Assembly: GCF_000003605.2 (NCBI RefSeq)
Contig: NW_003105600.1
Location: 224,186 to 246,040 of the forward strand
DNA: 21,855 bases
Direction of reading: 5' to 3'
Source of the DNA: Saccoglossus kowalevskii
Taxonomy: Eukaryota > Hemichordata > Enteropneusta > Harrimaniidae
Position 1 is the stretch's first letter. Each line of letters opens with the position of its first letter. The translations under genes were made by a program, and so were the position numbers. The notes below the pieces were generated by a model. The model was given only the letters and a program-made list of their open reading frames with translations, was not told the origin of the DNA and did not search any database. Below are positions 19,963-21,855 of the stretch, in pieces.

Positions 19963-20269
19963 TACTTAGCGAAACGTCACAAATTTATTGTAGTGTCTTT
20001 AAATTTGTTACTTGTCAGCTGCTTCCATTTGTAAGCAAAGCAAATTTTATCTAGATATACATTAAATCAATATTTATGTAATATCAACTCAGTGCAGCAT
20101 TTGTCATGTTTATGAGGTCTTACTAAAAATAGAAGTGATGTAATAGAACGTGAAAGAAATTAAATGGAACAATGTGTGCAGACGATAAAGACATTTTAAA
20201 CCCCAACTGCATTACTTAAATTTGCTGCAATTTTTGGTGATTTGTTGTGAATCTCAATCCTTATGAAAA

Positions 20270-21230
20270 TCTCTCACTAGAACCTGGTTCAATTCCATCA
20301 AGAATCTGACCATGACTCTTGCTAGAATCTAAGAGATTCTGATCAGTTATTTGTATGCAAATTAAAGAGAAAACAGTAAAAGTCTGGTCAGATCTCAGTG
20401 AGATTTCTTTCTAATTAGTGTACAAATATCTGATCAAAATCTCACTGAAGTTCTTGCTGAAATTAACACCCGTTGCAAATATTCCCACTGAAATTTAGTT
20501 GACATTTTTTATGCATATGTCTCTTGAATATTGCTCTAACTTGTAAAAGTTGTGGTTGTAACCTTCAATTTGTCGATCAAAAATACAGACAATGAATCAG
20601 ACTGACAAAAGACATTTCAAAAATTAGAAGGTAAACAAATTGTTAATGAATTATGAAGGCTATGCAGAAAGTTCAAATGATAAAAACTGTTGAAAGTGTT
20701 TAGCGATACTGTAAATATACTGTAGAGGAAGGATTCTGTTTCAGAGAAACATCTGTAATCCAAAAAGTATGATCATTTTCATGCAACAAACATTTTCTAG
20801 TTCACCTAAGTCTTGTCACATACTGTTCTTGAGTACTTTAATTGCTATTTCATCACCTATGTTTGAATAATTCATAAGATTAGAGACTGGAATTAACAAT
20901 TGTTTGTGTAGCAAAGTCAAAGGCCCACAACCTCACCCACCATTTTGTACTGGGTTTCATAACTTGAGATTCAGGGACATATGTTGTGTTTAGTGAGATG
21001 GTGATGAGAAATTATTTTGTAATATTGTCAGTAGGAATCTACTAAGAAATGCACAGATTCTAATCAGACATTTTTCAGTGCGTAATTTTCTGCAAGAATT
21101 TCGTTGTAATACTGTCAGGAAGAATCTAGCAAAAAAATATAAAACTTTGTAAGATTCTGATTAGTATTTCTCATGATCAGAAAATTGGCAGAATGTTACT
21201 AGAATCTAGCAAAATAAAATCATATGGGTA
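20270..21230. repeat. Degenerate dispersed GAATCTAGCAA / AGATTCTGATYAG repeats
   Basis: GAATCTAGCAA-like and AGATTCTGATYAG-like motifs recur: near 20322-20346 and, more regularly, near 21031, 21056, 21124, 21152 and 21203. They suggest an old tandem or dispersed repeat. The boundaries are poor and the two clusters may be separate. Confidence 0.35.
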
Positions 21231-21855
21231 AGAAGTTAATTTCCTGAATAAAACATTTGAGAGATTATTTCATAATCATGAACAGTTTTTGTCTATTCGG
21301 TTGTTTTCTAAATCAAACGTCTTCATTAGTAATTAATCATATGATGTAATGCACAGTGACGCCATTTCAGACAAATGCTATTTTGTCATGTGTCTAACAT
21401 TTATATGTCTAGATTGAAGTTAATTTCTTCAGCCTGAATACATGTCAACTATATTGCATTTGATTGATAAGCGATATACATCTTCAATTACGCTTATCTA
21501 GATTTTTCCCTTGAGATTTTACATAATGTTTCTTGGGGACGTCTTTGCACTTCTATGTAGAGTACTTTGATGCCTAGACATAATTTCTTATTTCCCATGA
21601 GTGAATTTTGTTCTATCTTCAAGTCACCTTTTCCATGTTTTTCACACCTGTCTCACACTAGGATAACATGCAAACTTTGACCTTCACTGCCCGTTTCATG
21701 CATTGAACATAAATTTTTTCTGTGCATGAAAAACACATTGGAATGTTTCTAGCAATTTATTTTGTTGTGGTGCTTACCATCTTTATTGTGAAAGTGCAAC
21801 TTTTCAATTTAAAGATGGATGCTGACTGACAAGACAATGTGTCGCCCCGCTGAGA

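Larger units (their letters stand above)
16746..21855 (+). other. Intron 4 of the RPUSD3-like gene (at least 5110 bp, runs off the window)
   Basis: This intron begins at donor gtatgt. AG acceptors followed by open frame were tested near 19516, 20747, 21369 and 21432. None gives RluA-family sequence such as LxPxTGRxHQLR. It contains the repeats and candidate regulatory sites listed separately. The stretches 16750-17630 and 19970-21855 otherwise show only AT-rich sequence and degenerate GAATCTAGCAA/AGATTCTGAT repeats. The overlapping 100-codon frames at 17216-17595 on opposite strands resemble nothing I know. Confidence 0.7.

Noticed and set aside
20748-20880. Possible next exon after acceptor tttcag near 20747
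   Set aside because: About 45 open codons, but no RluA C-terminal motif, no good donor, and AT-rich composition like the surrounding intron.

Overview
This is nuclear DNA from an intron-rich animal. It is AT-rich, has very little coding sequence, and contains several short non-autonomous DNA transposons. The palindrome TACATGTA is strongly over-represented (15 copies by eye). This suggests a marine invertebrate such as a mollusc, but the phylum cannot be fixed from this window. There are no bacterial operons, rRNAs, CRISPR arrays or long single-exon genes.

The only gene I can support is on the + strand. It is a partial RluA-family pseudouridine synthase most like mitochondrial RPUSD3. Four internal exons join in one frame: 2863-3022 (160 nt), 8435-8542 (108 nt), 13564-13598 (35 nt) and 16696-16745 (50 nt). 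They total 353 nt, about 1.6 percent of the window. The 5' exon or exons, with start codon and mitochondrial leader, were not found. The exons for the C-terminal half lie beyond position 21855. The spliced protein keeps the LALNKPAGL start of the domain and the FWAVTVGVP strand. At the HRLDxxTSG catalytic loop it reads KAPEKDCSG, so the usual catalytic Asp aligns with Glu.

Layout: 1-2862 is 5' flank or intron, with a nuclear-receptor-like dyad at 525-543. Intron 1 (3023-8434) holds a 308-bp CAGGG-ended transposon copy and a CTCF-like motif. Intron 2 (8543-13563) holds a TA-flanked MITE, a 660-bp element with long inverted repeats, a GC-rich hairpin and a tandem array of about 157-bp units. 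Intron 3 (13599-16695) holds a 43-bp minisatellite of about 28 units with a higher-order repeat; it is read without stops in all three minus-strand frames. Intron 4 (16746 to the end) holds a degenerate 28-bp tandem repeat, a CArG/octamer/CArG cluster, a short relative of the CAGGG element, a nested duplication with promoter-like motifs, a second TA-flanked MITE and degenerate repeats.

The most unusual local structure is the 35-nt exon 13564-13598. It sits between two unrelated tandem arrays, and the downstream array carries about 30 GTGAGT hexamers that resemble 5' splice sites.
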